A DNA stretch of 10,060 bases from Bacillota bacterium (GTDB lineage Bacteria; Bacillota; UBA5301; JASBVW01). Where the stretch lies: NCBI GenBank assembly GCA_029961005.1, contig JASBVW010000032.1:1-10060 (forward strand), read 5' to 3'. The position numbers were made by a program, and so were the translations under genes. Under the pieces are notes generated by a model. It was not told the origin of the DNA and did no database searches. It saw only the letters and a list, made by a program, of their open reading frames with translations. Below are positions 1 through 7,149 of the stretch, piece after piece (within the stretch, counting starts at the first letter, position 1; the number at the start of each line of letters is the position of its first letter).

Positions 1-360
1 CTTCTCGACCTCCTCGTTGAGGGAGGAGTCCTTCTCGATGTAGGTGTCGGTCTGGGGGACGTAGGCCTCGGGCTGATAATAGTCATAGTAACTGACAAAG
101 TAATGCACGGCGTTGTGCGGGAAGAACTCCTGAAACTCGCTGCACAACTGGGCCGCCAGGGTTTTGTTGTGCGAGATGACCAGGGTGGGCCTCTGCACCT
201 GGGCGATCACATTAGCAATGGTGAAGGTCTTCCCCGACCCCGTCACCCCCAGGAGGGTCTGGTGCCGGTAGCCCGCCCGGAGACCCTCCACCAGTTGGGC
301 GATGGCCTTGGGCTGATCGCCGCGCGGCGTATAAGGCGAGACCAATTGAAAGGGGGGCAT
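1..360 (-). CDS. uvrB: UvrABC system protein B, N-terminal part (runs off left edge)
   Basis: UvrB is the damage-verifying helicase-like subunit of nucleotide excision repair: UvrA loads it at lesions and UvrC then incises. The 120 residues visible contain the Walker A motif GVTGSGKT (residues 38-45) and the strongly conserved tyrosine-rich segment YYDYYQPEAYVPQTDTYIEK (residues 91-110), the start of the beta-hairpin that inserts between the DNA strands. The rest of the protein (usually about 660-680 residues) lies beyond position 1. I chose the ATG at 358-360 because a purine-rich GGAGGGAGGGGAGGGG tract lies just before it. An in-frame ATG 13 codons upstream (397-399) sits almost on the expected transcription start of the promoter at 405-413 and has no ribosome binding site. 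The gene diverges from the plus-strand gene at 568. Identity is certain; only the exact start is debatable. Confidence 0.96.
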   Translation of the reverse strand, partial: MPPFQLVSPYTPRGDQPKAIAQLVEGLRAGYRHQTLLGVTGSGKTFTIANVIAQVQRPTLVISHNKTLAAQLCSEFQEFFPHNAVHYFVSYYDYYQPEAYVPQTDTYIEKDSSLNEEVEK

Positions 361-404
361 ACCCCTCCCCTCCCTCCGCTGGAACGGTTCGCACACCATC
401 TTTT

Positions 405-413
405 ATTATAACA
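405..413 (-). promoter_or_regulatory. Extended -10 promoter for uvrB
   Basis: On the minus strand the sequence reads TGT followed by a perfect TATAAT, an extended -10 element of a housekeeping (SigA-type) promoter. No good -35 hexamer lies 16-18 bases upstream, which is normal for extended -10 promoters. Transcription would start near position 398-400, leaving a leader of about 40 bases before the preferred uvrB start. I see no clear SOS (LexA) box of the GAAC-N4-GTTC type overlapping it. Confidence 0.65.
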
Positions 414-518
414 CATCAACGGGAGGGGCCGGTTCCCTGGCGCCGGCCAGACCGCCCCGTGCCCCGCCCGGCGAACCCGGGTCGCCCCCGCTCCGGAGGA
501 AAATTGCCGGAGTTGCTA

Positions 519-547
519 TTTACCACTTCAGTGGGATATGTTAGAAT
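519..547 (+). promoter_or_regulatory. Probable promoter for the 120-residue gene
   Basis: On the plus strand TTTACC (519-524) and TAGAAT (542-547) are separated by 17 bases, and a TG sits one base before the -10 hexamer, giving an extended -10. Transcription would start near 554. This is the main reason for placing the gene start at 568 and not at the in-frame ATG at 538, which lies inside the promoter. Confidence 0.55.
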
Positions 548-567
548 ATGGGAGCAGGGGGTGGAAA

Positions 568-930
568 ATGGTGGTACACAAAGACGTGACCGACGAGACG
601 GTGGGCCTGCGGGCTTTCCAGGTGCGCAAGGCCCAGGCGGTCGAGCGGGCCGTGGAGCGCATTCGCCACCGGATGGGGCACGGCTGGCAAAGCCTTTCCA
701 GCGACGAAATTGACCTTTTGGAATGGACCCTGGGGGAGTTGTGGGCCATGGTGGGCCACCGCGAGTGGGAGTCTTTCCACTTCAGCTTCTGTACGCCGCA
801 GACAGTGCGGGAGATCATAGCCGGCGGGAGGCAGATCATCAGCCGGGAGCGCCCGGGCACTGCCGTACTGGCCGAGCTCCAGCGCCTGCTCTCCTCCCTG
901 CAGCCGGGAGAAGAGGTGGAAGAGGCCTAA
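568..930 (+). CDS. Hypothetical protein, 120 residues
   Basis: I do not recognise this protein. It starts MVVHKDVTDETVGLRAF and ends in an acidic tail (GEEVEEA). It looks soluble and mostly helical: there is no signal peptide or membrane segment, a basic first helix (around residues 18-36, rich in Arg, Glu and Gln), a tryptophan-rich middle (WQSL, LEWTLGELW, REWESF) and a single Cys in the segment FSFCTPQTV. The start at 568 has a G-rich stretch (GGGGGTGG) 3-4 bases upstream and a good promoter just before it; an in-frame ATG at 538 overlaps the -10 box. It is a single-gene unit, divergent from uvrB and convergent with the ATPase operon, with terminator hairpins after its stop. Having its own promoter and terminator, together with a GC-rich wobble pattern like its neighbours, argues that it is a real gene. 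No function can be assigned. Confidence 0.72.
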   Translation: MVVHKDVTDETVGLRAFQVRKAQAVERAVERIRHRMGHGWQSLSSDEIDLLEWTLGELWAMVGHREWESFHFSFCTPQTVREIIAGGRQIISRERPGTAVLAELQRLLSSLQPGEEVEEA

Positions 931-953
931 GCACCCCGAGCGGAGAAACGAGA

Positions 954-973
954 GGCGAACCGCCGAGTTCGCC
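954..973. repeat. Stem-loop in the convergent intergenic region
   Basis: A perfect 7-base inverted repeat (GGCGAAC / GTTCGCC) with a 6-base loop. On the plus strand it is followed by CAGCAAAAGG, so it is not a rightward terminator. On the minus strand it is followed by TCTCGTTTCTC, a weak T-rich tail, so it may be a back-up terminator for the ATPase operon. Confidence 0.4.
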
Positions 974-975
974 CA

Positions 976-1020
976 GCAAAAGGCAAAGGCCGGGGTAAAT
1001 CCCTCGGCCCGTCCCTCTTT
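976..1020. terminator. Probable bidirectional terminator between the convergent genes
   Basis: GGCCGGGG at 988-995 pairs with CCC at 1001-1003 and CGGCC at 1005-1009, giving 8 base pairs with one bulged T and a TAAAT loop. On the minus strand, downstream of the ATPase operon, it is followed by TTTGCCTTTT. On the plus strand it is followed by CGTCCCTCTTTT. The tail is better for the minus strand, so this is the best candidate terminator of the atp operon. Confidence 0.6.
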
Positions 1021-1022
1021 TC

Positions 1023-1060
1023 GGCCGCCCTCAGCCCTCTTGCAGGGCGGCCTTCTTTTT
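1023..1060 (+). terminator. Intrinsic terminator for the 120-residue gene, overlapping the atpD 3' end
   Basis: GGCCGCCC (1023-1030) pairs perfectly with GGGCGGCC (1045-1052) and is followed immediately by TTCTTTTT (1053-1060), a classic rightward intrinsic terminator. The right arm and T-tract lie inside the last codons of atpD, whose stop codon (1031-1033) falls in the loop. On the minus strand the hairpin is followed by GAAAAG, so it should not stop the atp operon. Confidence 0.7.
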
Positions 1061-1681
1061 GGCCTCCAGACTCTTCTTCACCTTCTTGAGGCGAAAGAGG
1101 TCCTCCCGCGCCCGCTCGTCCAGGGCCATCTGAATGTACTTGACCTGCTCTGCGAGGGCCGGGATGACCACCCGCTCCAGGGCGTTAACCCGTCGCCGGG
1201 TGCGCTGGAGCTCCTCTCCCAGCCGCCTCATCTTCGTCTCCGTGGCCGCCATGTCGAGGATGATATCCAGCTCCTGCTCGTATCTCTCCGCCGCCTCGTC
1301 GATGCGGCTGCTCACCCCGGTCACGCTGTAGCCGCGCTCCAGGGCTGACCGGCGCACGCTCTTCTTCTTCACCTCGGGCACGGGTACCCCCATGATGTAC
1401 GAACCGCTGATCTCCACCGTCACCTCGCCCTTGGTGGCCATGGCGGCCGAGCGGATGGTAGCCAGGCCGTCCACCGCCTTGGCCACCGCCATGGCGTAGG
1501 TGGACTTGCGCGCCGCCTCCTGCAGGCGCCGGCTGGCCTCCAGCACCTTGTTCATGATGGCCATGAACTCGATGAGCAGAGCGTCCCGCTTCTCCTTCAA
1601 GAGTTCGCAGCCCTGCTTGGCCAGGGCCATCTGGTTTTTGCGGGCTAAGAGCTCGGTGCGCGTAGCATGGACTTCTTCCAT
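1031..1681 (-). CDS. atpD: V/A-type ATPase subunit D (central shaft)
   Basis: Subunit D is the long alpha-helical coiled coil that fills the centre of the A3B3 hexamer and, with F, forms the rotating shaft. The 216-residue product is of normal family size. It has the typical N-terminal helix (RTELLARKNQMALAKQG, followed by LLKEKRDAL, about residues 8-36) and a C-terminal helix (about residues 145-210) rich in Arg, Leu and Lys, with a shorter, less helical region between them that includes the segment SGSYIMGVPVPEV. The ATG at 1681 follows GAGGTG at a 7-base spacing. It is the last gene of the operon, six bases after the end of atpB. Its final codons are overlapped by the terminator of the convergent neighbour. 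The name follows V-ATPase usage (also ntpD) and should not be confused with F-type atpD, which encodes beta. Confidence 0.95.
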   Translation of the reverse strand: MEEVHATRTELLARKNQMALAKQGCELLKEKRDALLIEFMAIMNKVLEASRRLQEAARKSTYAMAVAKAVDGLATIRSAAMATKGEVTVEISGSYIMGVPVPEVKKKSVRRSALERGYSVTGVSSRIDEAAERYEQELDIILDMAATETKMRRLGEELQRTRRRVNALERVVIPALAEQVKYIQMALDERAREDLFRLKKVKKSLEAKKKAALQEG

Positions 1682-1687
1682 CCCTGC

Positions 1688-3156
<1,469 letters not shown>

Positions 3157-3157
<1 letters not shown>

Positions 3158-4905
3158 CACAGCACCTCCAGGGAAAGGATGCCTTGTCTTACCTCTTCCA
3201 CCAGGTTCTTCAGCCTAGCCGGGGCTTCCGCATTGGGGATCTCCTTCATGCGCGCGATCTCTTCCTTGAACGGCAACTGCAGGACCTGCGTCAGGGTCGC
3301 GCCGCGGCGCAAGGCTTCCACGGTGGCGTCATAAAAGCTCAGGATCACCTTCAGCATCCAGTACTGTTTCTCGATAGAGCAGTAGCAGTCCACCTCGTGG
3401 AAGGCAAATTGCTGCAAAAAGTCCTCCCGCAACATGCGGGTGACCTCCAAGATGGCCTTCTCCGACTCGGGCAACGCGTCGGGGCCCACCAGCTGCACGA
3501 TCTCCTGCAGCTCGGCCTCTTTCTGCAGGAGGTACATGGCCTTCTTCCGAAGGTCAAAGAAGTCCTCAGACACGTTCTGCCTGTACCAATCCTGGACCTG
3601 CCCGAGATAGAGCGAATAGCTCTGGATCCAGTTAATGGCCGGAAAGTGCCGGCGGTGCGCCAGGTTGGTGTCCAGGGCCCAGAAAGCCCCTGCGATGCGG
3701 AGGCTGTTCTGCGTCATGGGCTCGGAGAAGTCCCCGCCGGGAGGCGAAACCGCCCCCACCACGGTCACCGAACCCACTCGCTCCTCCGAGGCCTGGCAGA
3801 CCACCCGCCCCGCCCGCTCGTAAAAAGCCGCCAGCCGGGTGGCCAGATAAGCCGGATAGCCCTCCTCCCCCGGCATCTCCTCCATGCGCCCCGAGACCTC
3901 GCGCAGGGCTTCGCCCCAGCGCGAAGTGGAATCCGCCATCATGGCCACGTCGTACCCCATGTCGCGGTAGTACTCGGCCATGGTGATGCCCGTGTAGATG
4001 GAGGCCTCGCGGGCTGCCACCGGCATATTGGAGGTGTTGGCCACCAGAATCGTCCGGGCCATGAGCGGGGCTCCGGTTTTAGGGTCCTCCAGGCGGGGGA
4101 ACTCGTCCAGCACCTCGGTCATCTCGTTGCCTCGTTCCCCGCACCCCACGTAAATGATGATGTCCGCCTGAGCCCACTTGGCCAGCGTCTGCTCGGTGAC
4201 CGTCTTCCCCGTGCCAAAGCCTCCGGGAATGATAGCCGTACCCCCTTTGGGGATGGGGAAGAAGGTATCAAAGACCCGCTGCCCGGTCAGGAGGGGGAAG
4301 GTAGGATCCAGCTTCCTCCGGTAGGGCCGGCCTACCCGCACCGGCCAGCGCTGCAGCATGCGGATCTCCGTCCCGTCGGTCAGGCGGGCCACCACGTCCT
4401 CCACGGTGTACTCCCCGCTCCCGATCCACTCGATCACCCCGCGCACCCCCGGGGGCACCATGATGCGGTGCTCAATGGAAAGGGTCTCCTGAACCGTCCC
4501 GATGATGTCCCCGCCCTCGACCGCGTCGCCCTTCTTCTTGGTAGGCTTGAACTCCCATTTTTTGGATCGATCCAGCGCATGGGCGCTGACGCCCCGCTCG
4601 ATGAAGCTGCCGTGCACCGCCGCTATGGCCGGCAGCGGGCGCTGCGTCCCGTCATAGATAGAGGAGAGCAAGCCCGGCCCCAGCTCCACCATCAGCGGGG
4701 CGGCCAGAGAGGTTACGGGCTCTCCCACCCGCACCCCGGAAGTGTCCTCGTAAACCTGAATGACGGCCCGGTCCTCTTCCAACCGGATAATCTCGCCAAT
4801 GAGGCGCTCCTCGCCCACCTGCACCACATCGTACATGCGGGCACCCCTCATGGCCTTGGCCTCCACCACCGGGCCGCTGATCTTGGCTATGGTACCTGTC
4901 AGCAT
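3157..4905 (-). CDS. atpA: V/A-type ATPase subunit A (catalytic)
   Basis: This is the catalytic subunit, which hydrolyses or makes ATP at the A/B interface. The 582-residue product has the P-loop GGFGTGKT (residues 228-235), the GCGERGNEMTE motif with the catalytic Glu at 257, ADSTSRWGEALRE and SPPGGDFSEPMTQNSLR, and the A-specific insertion ('non-homologous region') at about residues 105-190. I prefer ATG at 4905: the product then begins MLTGTIAKISGPVVEAK, matching the usual start, with GAGGTG six bases upstream. A GTG 11 codons earlier (4938) would overlap the end of atpF by four bases but has a poor ribosome binding site. The gene ends in a one-base overlap (TGATG) with atpB, so A and B are translationally coupled, which suits their equal stoichiometry. 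Also called ntpA. Confidence 0.97.
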
Positions 4906-4934
4906 CACCTTCACCTCAACCTGGAAGGGCGACT

Positions 4935-5267
4935 TCACCCTTGCCCCAGTTTCACGTCAAAGCCTATGGCGCGCCTAATCAAGCGGCGCACGTACTCCGG
5001 GCGATCGCTCTCTTCCTGAATCCGCTTCTCCGCCGGGATGGGGATGACAATGGGTCGATAGAGGCGATCGATCTTCCGCCGCAGGCGCTCGTCGATTCCC
5101 CCCATGAAGTCTTCGCTGACGGCGATGATGCCTGAGCGGTCGTCATTGATCAGGGAACTCAGGAGGCGATTGGCTTCTTCCTGGTTCTCCGCCTCTACCA
5201 CATCCACCCCCGCCAGCTTGAAGCCATATGAGCTCTCGCGATCGGTCAAAACGATGAGCTTATACAA
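4935..5267 (-). CDS. atpF: V/A-type ATPase subunit F (shaft)
   Basis: Subunit F is the small Rossmann-like protein that binds the D shaft and can modulate ATPase activity. The 110-residue product begins MYKLIVLTDRESSYGFKLAGV, with the typical first strand and the early GFxLAGV segment. It continues with the helix QEEANRLLSSLI, the strand SGIIAVSEDF, and RPIVIPIP further on, before a basic C-terminal helix. The start is TTG at 5265-5267: no ATG or GTG start occurs nearby in frame, and AGAGG lies 9 bases upstream. It overlaps the last 8 bases of atpC, so translation is probably coupled, and the weak start may keep F at one copy per complex. It stops 29 bases before the preferred atpA start. Also called ntpG. 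Confidence 0.93.
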   Translation of the reverse strand: MYKLIVLTDRESSYGFKLAGVDVVEAENQEEANRLLSSLINDDRSGIIAVSEDFMGGIDERLRRKIDRLYRPIVIPIPAEKRIQEESDRPEYVRRLIRRAIGFDVKLGQG

Positions 5268-6318
5268 TGACCAACGCCTCTCTTATCGCCTCTTCCGGCA
5301 TCCCCACCGCCTTCCCGCGCAGGATGATGCGCAGGTTGACCATCTCGTTGAACTTAGCCCAAATATAGGCCACCATCAAGGCCGCGCTCAGGGGATCAGC
5401 CCGGAAGAGCCTCACTATTTGCTGGATGTTGAACTCTTCCATCCGCCGCTCTACCACCGCCAGAGAGCCGGTCTTCAAGTACTGCTTCAACCCCTCCCGG
5501 AGCGGCCCTGCATAAGGCGTCTTCTTCAAAGCTTCTACGATTTCTTCCACTTCCTCCAGCTCCGCCAGCGCCACCAGTTGCTCCACAGTCAGGATCTTAC
5601 CGCCGGGAAGGAAGTACTCCGGGATCTTTTCCCGCGGGACGTCCTCCGTCATCAGCCTGATCAGGGTGACGAGGTTAGTCACGTCCACCTCACGGCGGAG
5701 CAGTTCTCGGACCAGGTCGGCGTTCATGCCCCACCCTTTGACCTGTTCCTGGGCGTACTGGTAATAGAACTTATCCAGCCGCAGCTCCAGCTCCGTCAGG
5801 CGCCTGGTCTTCAGGTAGTGGGGGTAGCCCTCGGTCAGCGGCCGGGCGTACGGCAAGCCCCACATGGCCAAAAGGTCCAGGCAACCCTTGATGTTTATCT
5901 GCCTGACCAATTCGGTCAGGTGAGCCTCGTCCAGCTCCCCGATGGGAATCAGCTGCTCCTGGATCTCCCGGTCCGAGGCCGCGGCGTGCTTGCCGCGGAG
6001 GATGGTCTTCAAGTTGTGGATATCCCACCGGCTGAAGAGCACCTTCAAAAGCTGATAGGCCTGTGGCTCGCTCTCCGCCAACTCCTTCACCTTGCGGAAC
6101 GAGGACAGCACGTGGTACCGCAGCCCCTCTTCAATGCCGAGCAGGCCGGGGTAGCGCACCATACCCCGTTCCAGGTCTACCCGGTAATGGGTATGCGCCA
6201 GGGCCGCCGTCACTTCTGAGGTGTCGGCGGCCCTCAGAAGCCCCTCCAAAAACTGAGGGGTGAAGAGGCGGCTCTTCATGGCTCGAATGCGCGCGTTCAA
6301 ATAACCATAATCAGCCAT
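5260..6318 (-). CDS. atpC: V/A-type ATPase subunit C (shaft-to-ring coupler, d-like)
   Basis: Subunit C is the funnel-shaped protein that sits on the membrane ring and joins it to the D/F shaft (equivalent to eukaryotic subunit d). The 352-residue sequence starts MADYGYLNARIRAMKSRL, a common start in this family. It has the repeated helical pattern typical of the family, including the segments WDIHNLKTILRGK (about 153-165) and MVNLRIILRGKAVGMPEEAIRE near the end, which are internal repeats of the same motif. The ATG at 6318 is three bases after the atpE stop. The ribosome binding site is weak (CGTGAG), so re-initiation by ribosomes ending atpE is likely. The 3' end overlaps atpF by 8 bases. 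Confidence 0.93.
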   Translation of the reverse strand: MADYGYLNARIRAMKSRLFTPQFLEGLLRAADTSEVTAALAHTHYRVDLERGMVRYPGLLGIEEGLRYHVLSSFRKVKELAESEPQAYQLLKVLFSRWDIHNLKTILRGKHAAASDREIQEQLIPIGELDEAHLTELVRQINIKGCLDLLAMWGLPYARPLTEGYPHYLKTRRLTELELRLDKFYYQYAQEQVKGWGMNADLVRELLRREVDVTNLVTLIRLMTEDVPREKIPEYFLPGGKILTVEQLVALAELEEVEEIVEALKKTPYAGPLREGLKQYLKTGSLAVVERRMEEFNIQQIVRLFRADPLSAALMVAYIWAKFNEMVNLRIILRGKAVGMPEEAIREALVIV

Positions 6319-6321
6319 CGC

Positions 6322-6900
6322 TCACGCGAAGAGGAGGTCCGCAATCTCCGCCTTCAAGCTCTGGCGCGCCTTCTCCAGCCGCGACTCAATGGTGTTGATC
6401 GCCCAGACGCGGCCGTCCTCGGCGTACACCTCTAGCCCACCGGCATACTGCCCGTCCGCCTCCAGGGTAAAATCGACCCCCAGAGCAGTCAGGACTTCTC
6501 GCGCCAGGTCCGCATCCTGCGGATCCACGCGGACGCGGACCTGGCCTGTCATACCTTCTAAAGCCTCGCGGGTCAGGCGCTCAAAGATCTGCTTGTAGCG
6601 CGGAGACTGGCGGAGCGAACCCAACCTCTGGGCAGCTACCCGGAAAACCTCCTCGATCGCCGCCTCCTTTGCCTTAATAATCTCCTTCTTTACCGCGAAG
6701 CGGGCCGCCTTCAAGATCTTGGACTGCTCCAGCTGGAGGGCCAGCGCGGTCTTGGCCAAGCGCTCTTCCCGCTGGCGGTCTGCCTCCGCCTTCGCCTCCT
6801 CCAGTATCTTGTCGGCCCGGGCGCGGCCCTGGGCTACGATGCGCTCGCACTCCGCCACCCCTTCAAACTCCAGGGCGCGCAGCATCTCCTCCAGGGGCAT
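6322..6900 (-). CDS. atpE: V/A-type ATPase subunit E (peripheral stalk)
   Basis: Subunit E pairs with G to form the peripheral stalks that hold the A3B3 head against rotation. The 192-residue protein has a charged N-terminal helix (about residues 5-90, rich in Glu, Arg, Lys and Ala, for example RIVAQGRARADKILEEAKAE) and a C-terminal globular half with the typical SPRYKQIFERLTREAL and TLEADGQYAGGLEVYAEDGR segments, ending in a helix. The length is normal for the family. The start ATG at 6900 is preceded by GGAGAGG at good spacing. It lies 21 bases after atpK and three bases before atpC. Confidence 0.94.
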   Translation of the reverse strand: MPLEEMLRALEFEGVAECERIVAQGRARADKILEEAKAEADRQREERLAKTALALQLEQSKILKAARFAVKKEIIKAKEAAIEEVFRVAAQRLGSLRQSPRYKQIFERLTREALEGMTGQVRVRVDPQDADLAREVLTALGVDFTLEADGQYAGGLEVYAEDGRVWAINTIESRLEKARQSLKAEIADLLFA

Positions 6901-6921
6901 GACCTCTCCCCCTCGTCTTTC

Positions 6922-7140
6922 TTAGAGTACCGTGATGATCATGGCCGCCACCACAAACCCCAGGACGACCATCAGCTCAGGGAGAGCCTCCAGGGCAATG
7001 ATCATACCCGCTACCTCCGGCTTCTCAGCGATGGCCCCTGCCCCGGCTGAGCCGATCTTCGCCTGCGCCCAGGACGTAGCCAGAGCGGAGCCGAAGATCG
7101 AAACTGCGGCGAAGAGAGCCTTCCAAGCGACGACATCCAT
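6922..7140 (-). CDS. atpK: V/A-type ATPase subunit K (membrane ring proteolipid)
   Basis: This is the proteolipid of the rotating ring (called L in Thermus, c in F-type enzymes). The 72-residue product is one hairpin: helix 1 (about 5-36), a polar loop AEKPE (38-42) and helix 2 (about 44-72). Glu55 in ALPELMVVLGF sits where the ion-carrying carboxylate of LPET-type proteolipids is found, 16 residues after the first Glu of the loop. Gln26 aligns with the conserved helix-1 Gln. The residue after Glu55 is Leu, where Na+-binding rings have Ser or Thr, so H+ coupling is more likely (inference). Helix 1 is less glycine-rich than usual and carries two Trp. Start ATG at 7140, nine bases after atpI; an AGGAAG sits close to it and a better GAGGTG a little farther upstream. 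Confidence 0.92.
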   Translation of the reverse strand: MDVVAWKALFAAVSIFGSALATSWAQAKIGSAGAGAIAEKPEVAGMIIALEALPELMVVLGFVVAAMIITVL

Positions 7141-7149
7141 CTTCCTGCT

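Noticed and set aside
397..399. Upstream in-frame ATG for uvrB
   Set aside because: It coincides with the predicted transcription start and lacks a ribosome binding site; the ATG at 360 has both leader and Shine-Dalgarno.
491..512. Inverted repeat CTCCGG / CCGGAG upstream of the 120-residue gene
   Set aside because: Only six bases per arm in a very GC-rich stretch; it lies before the promoter, has no T-tract, and could easily arise by chance.
4936..4938. GTG start for atpA, giving an 11-residue extension and a 4-base overlap with atpF
   Set aside because: The ATG at 4905 has a better Shine-Dalgarno and gives the standard N-terminus of the family.
3184..5019. A 611-codon open frame on the plus strand opposite atpA, and similar long frames at 1667-3334 and 7180-8913
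   Set aside because: They lie exactly antisense to well-recognised ATPase genes. Their translations are rich in His, Leu, Gly and Arg without family motifs. GC-rich third positions suppress stop codons on the opposite strand, which explains their length.
6985..6990. Glu51 of subunit K as the ion-binding residue, by analogy with the Asp-Ala-Ile-Pro of E. coli subunit c
   Set aside because: Counting from the polar loop, Glu55 matches the LPE glutamate of V/A-type proteolipids without gaps, while Glu51 would need a one-turn shift.
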